Positions 59,397 to 64,000 of a stretch of DNA of 64,000 nucleotides are shown piece after piece. Under the pieces are notes generated by a model, which searched no databases, was not told the origin of the DNA, and saw only the letters and a list, made by a program, of their open reading frames with translations. The stretch is from Virgifigura deserti (GTDB lineage: Bacteria > Pseudomonadota > Alphaproteobacteria > Dongiales > Dongiaceae), in NCBI GenBank assembly GCA_003576685.1, contig QOZR01000002.1:248001-312000 (forward strand). Reading direction: 5' to 3'. Both the position numbers and the translations under genes were made by a program. Positions within the stretch are counted from its first letter, which is position 1; each line of letters begins with the position of its first letter.

Positions 59397-59415
59397 GCGC
59401 GGCGATCTGCCGCGC
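59397..59415. terminator. Hairpin between convergent small-membrane-protein and aspC genes
   Basis: GCGCGGC and GCCGCGC form a 7-bp stem around GATCT directly between the two stop codons. There is no T-run, so this could be a weak bidirectional terminator. Confidence 0.5.
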
Positions 59416-59417
59416 GA

Positions 59418-60641
<1,224 letters not shown>

Positions 60642-60683
60642 TTAGCTAGTCAAACGGCGGGGCGACCTTACGCCGCCGGGCCG

Positions 60684-60719
60684 AAAGGCGCAACTGCCCC
60701 AAAAGGCGCTACTGCCCTT
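60684..60719 (+). repeat. Two-copy 18-base tandem repeat, GGYGCNACWGCC core
   Basis: AAAGGCGCAACTGCCCCA at 60684-60701 is followed at 60702-60719 by AAAGGCGCTACTGCCCTT. The shared core GGCGCxACTGCC resembles that of the two copies upstream of the final gene at 63044-63074. The position is about 65 bases before the aminotransferase start on its 5' side. Confidence 0.6.
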
Positions 60720-60816
60720 GAAATGCCCAAATTCCGTACCGCTATCGCCATGACCGCGAGGTCTACTATCCTTGTCGACAGGTCGTCGACGTGGTCTTAA
60801 GCCATCGCGGAGCGGC

Positions 60817-60975
60817 ATGATGAGAAACGGTCGGATATCCCGGAATGTTGCCCGAGGCGTTGCCAGAAGCGTTGCGTTGCAGCGGCCATTGCGCCCTGTG
60901 GACCAATCGGTCTGGGGGCTGTCGATCGGAAGCCTCTTGCTGTTGCTGGCACTGCTGTTCGGTTCGTTGGGATAG
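60817..60975 (+). CDS. Possible 52-residue tail-anchored membrane protein
   Basis: ATG 60817 (with ATG 60820 next to it) follows a GGAG at 60809-60812. The product has a basic N-terminal half (MMRNGRISRNVARGVARSV) and one C-terminal helix, GLSIGSLLLLLALLFGSLG. No homolog was recognised, and the frame is short, so the call is weak. It lies in the gap between aspC and a zinc-ribbon-like protein. Confidence 0.3.
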   Translation: MMRNGRISRNVARGVARSVALQRPLRPVDQSVWGLSIGSLLLLLALLFGSLG

Positions 60976-60989
60976 CGGAAAGAGCGCCG

Positions 60990-61421
60990 TCAGTCCGTTA
61001 CCGCATGCTGATCGCAGACGGTGTACCGAAGTCCTCGGGCCGATTCCCGGACCGATCCAGGGCCGCCGCACCGCTCACAGGTCCGAAGGCTGCGATCCGA
61101 CGCCATCTGGATGGCGTCGTTCACCGCATCCCGCCATTCGTCGGTCAGTCCCTGGATCTGAAAGCTCAGTTTGCCGAGATCCTGCCTCAGGCGCGTGATG
61201 CGCAGGCTCGGATAGGCCTGCGGATCGCCGACCGCCCTTACGATGCTTCCCATGGCCTCGACGAGAATCGCCCTCCAGCCATCCTTGAACTCGAAGCCAT
61301 AGACCAGATCATCGAACCAGGGGGCATATTGCTGTCTCAGCTCCTGCTTCCAGGTGCCGCGCTCGCGCACCTTCTCACGTTCCTTCAGGTCCCCCAAAAT
61401 GGCATCAAGCGACTTCCGCAA
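60990..61421 (-). CDS. Unknown protein with C-terminal zinc-ribbon-like Cys/His motif
   Basis: This 143-residue protein has an N-terminal charged helical part (MRKSLDAILGDLKEREKVRERGTWKQELRQQYAPWFDDLVYGFEFKDGWRAIL), a middle helix region (LRITRLRQDLGKLSFQIQGLTDEWRDAVNDAI), and a C-terminal motif CERCGGPGSVRESARGLRYTVCDQH. The CxxC...CxxH arrangement suggests one bound zinc. Similar C-terminal motifs occur in small uncharacterised proteobacterial proteins. The role is unknown. Confidence 0.6.
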   Translation of the reverse strand: MRKSLDAILGDLKEREKVRERGTWKQELRQQYAPWFDDLVYGFEFKDGWRAILVEAMGSIVRAVGDPQAYPSLRITRLRQDLGKLSFQIQGLTDEWRDAVNDAIQMASDRSLRTCERCGGPGSVRESARGLRYTVCDQHAVTD

Positions 61422-61736
61422 CCTTCATCCTCCCGCGTCGGCTCGCCCTGCGAGCCCGGCAGCTGCGAACGTCGGTGGCCGGAGCTCTGGATTTAGGGGG
61501 ATATCAGCCATTGACGTTCTTACCTTGCCGTTCCTGAACTCATAATGATGACCAAACGGAACGGTCATACGCCCCTTTCGGAAAAGAAATACTAGCAGCC
61601 GCCCAAGTCATCAAAATATTTCACGCCTCCCGTGCATGTTTATACAAACCGTCCGAGTACTATTTACTTCTTGTCCGGCCCTCGCCCGCACCGGCAGGGA
61701 TGCTCCCCGTGAATATCGTCGCCGTGCGACCGGCTT
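61422..61736. other. Gap between zinc-ribbon-like gene and AraC gene
   Basis: No gene, RNA or terminator was recognised in this 315-base stretch. The middle part is AT-richer (GTCATCAAAATATTTCACGC). It probably contains the promoter of the zinc-ribbon-like gene and the 3' end of the AraC transcript. Confidence 0.45.
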
Positions 61737-62795
61737 CTATGGCGCGAGATCCCATAGCCAACGCTCATAGCGCCGGTCCAGGCTTGTGCCGGCGCCGGTC
61801 GCCATCTGCTCGGCCGGTACAGCCCCGTGGCGTGCGGCGCGGGGCGACATTCCATAGCGTTTCCGAAAGGCGCGACTGAAATCGCTTTCGCTCCGAAACC
61901 CCGAATCATGCGCGATTCCGCCGATCGGCCGGTGCGCCTGCGTCGGATCGCGAAGGATCAGCAAGGCGCGTCTAAGCCGCCGCTCCCGGATATATCGGGA
62001 GACGCCGCCCAAAGGCTCGAAAAGATCGTAAAGCTTGGTCCGGGAGAGGTGAAAGCGCCGCCCCAGCTCGGCCGGAGTCAGATCCGGGTCGTCGAGCCGC
62101 GCTTCGACCTCGCGCTTGATCGCTGACAGCATGACCTTCTCGACCGCGGCTTGGCCGCCCGGCGTGTCGCGGATCGATGCATTGAAGCAGGCCGCGACAA
62201 GGCCGACGGTCACGGGCGCCAGCTTCATTGCCTGCCGTAGATTGAACCGGTCGGCCTGGCTCATGACGGTTCGCATATGTTCCCGGAGCACCGCGACGAG
62301 CGGCTCACTCCCCGAGAGCGCGCGCATATGCTGGTCGTCGGCGGAGCGCAATGCCGGCTCGAGCATCGATCGCGGGATGACGAGCGAGATGTTGGTGAAA
62401 TCCTCCGTCTGGGCGTGCACCTCCTGCGACAGGTCATAAACCAGAAGGCCGTTCGCCGGCATCTCGACCGAGCCGCCGCGATAGTCGCATCGCTGGCGGC
62501 CCGATTCGTAGAGCTGGATCATGTAATGATCCATCCCGTCGCGGGCGATGGTGAACGAGGACCGGTCAAAGATCTGCCGGCGGGTGGTCACTCGGCCGAT
62601 CAGCAGCGGCCCGATCAGATGCGCATCCACCGTAGCGTGAAACGCTTTGTCCTGCCTTATCGCTCGCGGCGCATCGACATCGAAGATGCAGGCCATGCTG
62701 TCCCGCCAGACCTCATAGCGCCGCTCGGGCGCCAGGTGATCGACGGTAAAGCGCGTGGTCGGCACGTTGCCTTCACGACTGACGGTGGCGTCCAT
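61737..62795 (-). CDS. AraC family transcriptional regulator
   Basis: The N-terminal cupin-like effector domain spans about residues 1-200 (LAPERRYEVWRDSMACIFDVDA, MIQLYESGRQRCDYRGGSVEMP), of the AraC-binding-like type. The C-terminal double helix-turn-helix is in LTPAELGRRFHLSRTKLYDLFEPLGGVSRYIRERRLRRA and IGGIAHDSGFRSESDFSRAFRKRYGMSPRAAR. From ATG 62795 (MDATVSREGN) it has 352 residues. An AAGGGGA Shine-Dalgarno supports this start. The effector and the targets are unknown. The divergent PaaK-like gene is a candidate target. Confidence 0.92.
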   Translation of the reverse strand: MDATVSREGNVPTTRFTVDHLAPERRYEVWRDSMACIFDVDAPRAIRQDKAFHATVDAHLIGPLLIGRVTTRRQIFDRSSFTIARDGMDHYMIQLYESGRQRCDYRGGSVEMPANGLLVYDLSQEVHAQTEDFTNISLVIPRSMLEPALRSADDQHMRALSGSEPLVAVLREHMRTVMSQADRFNLRQAMKLAPVTVGLVAACFNASIRDTPGGQAAVEKVMLSAIKREVEARLDDPDLTPAELGRRFHLSRTKLYDLFEPLGGVSRYIRERRLRRALLILRDPTQAHRPIGGIAHDSGFRSESDFSRAFRKRYGMSPRAARHGAVPAEQMATGAGTSLDRRYERWLWDLAP

Positions 62796-63043
62796 TCCCC
62801 TTGCCCCCCGGCTATGTCCCCCCTCGCCGAGCACATTTTATCGTCCCGCCCCTGACGATACATTTTGGGCGAGCGGCCAAGTTTCTAGCAGAATAGCAGA
62901 ATCTTACGACATCCGGGCGATTCTTACAGTCGCCGGCAACCTAGTGCCAGCTCCGAATACTGACGTTGCGGTGGCGGTCGCAGCGGGATTGGTCTATTGA
63001 TGACGAGGCTTCATCGGAGGGATGCCGTTTGCGCCGCGCCCAC

Positions 63044-63074
63044 GGGTGCGACAGCCTCCAGGGGTGCGACAGCC
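63044..63074 (+). repeat. Two-copy direct repeat GGGTGCGACAGCC upstream of the last gene
   Basis: The 13-mer GGGTGCGACAGCC occurs at 63044-63056 and again at 63062-63074, with an 18-base period. Each copy contains GGTGCGACAGCC, which differs from the tandem units near 60.7 kb mainly at every third base. The repeats lie between the AraC gene and the PaaK-like gene start. Confidence 0.55.
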
Positions 63075-63087
63075 GCGAGGGTCCGCC

Positions 63088-64000
63088 ATGGTCGACCGTC
63101 AGCAGATGGCCCGGGCAAGCGAAGCGATACGCGCGTTCGTCACGACTCCGCTCGATGCCTTGCTGAAGCATCCGGCGGAACGCGACCCGAGCACCGCCGC
63201 CCTGGCCCTCTTTCACGACACGGTCGAGACGGTGCCCGCCTATCGCGATTTCCTCGCCCGGCACAGCATCGATCCGGCGTCGATCCGAACGGCGGCGGAT
63301 TTCCTGACGCTGCCGCTGACCACTAAGCAGAGCTACGTGCTGGCCTATCCGCTGCCGCAGCTTTGCACCGGCGGGCGGATCGAGCATTGCGACATGGTCG
63401 CCGTATCCTCCGGCTCGACCGGCCAGCCGACCTTCTGGCCGCGCTTCGTCACCGACGAGCTGCCGACCGCGGTGCGGTTCGAGCAAGTCTTCCATGACAG
63501 CTTCGCCGCCGACATCCAGAGCACGCTCGCCGTCGTCTGCTTCGCGCTCGGCAACTGGGTCGGCGGCATGTTTACCGCCGCCTGCTGCCGTCATCTCGCG
63601 GCCAAGGGCTATCCGATCACCGTGGTCACGCCCGGCAGCAATCGTGACGAGATCTTCCGTGCGGTGCGCGACCTGGCGCCGCATTTCGCGCAGGTCGTTC
63701 TGCTCGGCTACCCGCCCTTCCTCAAGGATGTGATCGATGGTGGCCGCGCGGCCGGCATCGACTGGCGGCCATTGAACGTCAAGTTGGTGATGGCGGGCGA
63801 GGTGTTCAGCGAGGAATGGCGGTCGCTGATCGCCGAGCGAATAGGCGCGTCGGACCCCTGCTATGACTTCGCTTCCCTCTACGGCACGGCGGATGCCGGG
63901 GTCCTCGGCAACGAGACCCCGCTCAGCATCGCCATTCGCCGCTTCCTCAGCCGCACGCCGGAGGCGGCGCGCCAACTGTTCGGCCAGTCCCGACTGCCGA
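63088..64000 (+). CDS. Phenylacetate-CoA ligase-like protein, 3' end outside the window
   Basis: This is an AMP-forming adenylating enzyme related to PaaK, which activates phenylacetate and similar carboxylic acids to CoA thioesters. The glycine/serine-rich P-loop VAVSSGSTGQPTFWPR is at about residue 110. Further blocks are CFALGNWVGGMFTAAC, VTPGSNRDEI and VMAGEVFSEEWR, the last matching the A5-like region. ATG 63088, with GAGGG six bases upstream, is preferred. ATG 63022 upstream would add 22 residues across the repeat. About 304 residues are present, so the C-terminal domain is missing. The substrate is not identifiable. Confidence 0.82.
   Translation, partial: MVDRQQMARASEAIRAFVTTPLDALLKHPAERDPSTAALALFHDTVETVPAYRDFLARHSIDPASIRTAADFLTLPLTTKQSYVLAYPLPQLCTGGRIEHCDMVAVSSGSTGQPTFWPRFVTDELPTAVRFEQVFHDSFAADIQSTLAVVCFALGNWVGGMFTAACCRHLAAKGYPITVVTPGSNRDEIFRAVRDLAPHFAQVVLLGYPPFLKDVIDGGRAAGIDWRPLNVKLVMAGEVFSEEWRSLIAERIGASDPCYDFASLYGTADAGVLGNETPLSIAIRRFLSRTPEAARQLFGQSRLP

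Noticed and set aside
62941..63975. Minus-strand open frame opposite the PaaK-like gene
   Set aside because: The plus-strand frame shows SSGSTG and other ligase motifs, while the minus-strand product has none.

Overview
The window is about 64 kb of dense, GC-rich chromosomal DNA from an alphaproteobacterium, most likely a free-living Rhodospirillales-like organism. This placement is inferred from content: a YqeY / dnaG / rpoD block, DUF1127 and ELM1-family proteins, a VacJ/MlaC pair, a carA-carB-greA-Lrp-trxB block, and both TRAP and dipeptide-type ABC uptake systems. A DMSP-lyase-like cupin next to a TRAP transporter hints at a marine or saline habitat, but that is only a hint. I see no prophage, integron, insertion sequence, CRISPR array or rRNA operon.

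Layout. 1-9 kb: the 3' part of ligA, an aminopeptidase P with an optional N-terminal extension, a protein with three DUF1127 motifs, a MOSC protein, prmA and a UvrD-type helicase. 8.7-13.1 kb: an RND efflux pair (lipoprotein adaptor plus inner-membrane pump). 13.2-18.6 kb: a minus-strand catabolic-looking cluster (DMSP-lyase-like cupin, BKACE enzyme, TAXI binding protein, fused TRAP permease). 18.8-23.7 kb: an HtrA-like protein that has lost its catalytic triad, a hotdog thioesterase, and a sulfite dehydrogenase pair downstream of an ECF sigma/anti-sigma pair. 23.9-29.7 kb: a five-gene dipeptide-type ABC importer with a hairpin and an 11-codon leader ORF before the first permease gene. 30-35 kb: mlaA/mlaC, ettA and a PAS histidine kinase. 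35-39.7 kb: tRNA-Ile2(CAU), rpoD, dnaG and yqeY on the minus strand. 40-51.5 kb: carA, carB, greA, an Lrp regulator, ELM1, a 2OG oxygenase, a large unknown protein, trxB and a frameshifted LysR gene. 51.6-64 kb: a multi-hairpin noncoding RNA candidate, a small lipoprotein, an outer-membrane barrel, msrP, dps, an EF-G-like GTPase, exoD, an M48 lipoprotein protease, aspartate aminotransferase, several small unknown proteins, an AraC regulator, and the start of a phenylacetate-CoA-ligase-like gene that runs off the end.

How the genes work together. Most of the window is housekeeping: DNA replication and repair, transcription, translation quality control, carbamoyl phosphate synthesis and envelope lipid maintenance. 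It is interspersed with nutrient uptake and sulfur/redox modules. The two periplasmic sulfite-oxidase-fold molybdoenzymes (the sulfite dehydrogenase and MsrP), TrxB and Dps point to oxidative and sulfur stress handling. The most unusual items are the structured RNA at 51.6 kb, the cupin/BKACE/TRAP cluster, the dppA-dppB leader structure, the dead HtrA, the triple DUF1127 protein and several strong palindromes. All of these were found by reading the sequence, and none was confirmed by database search.
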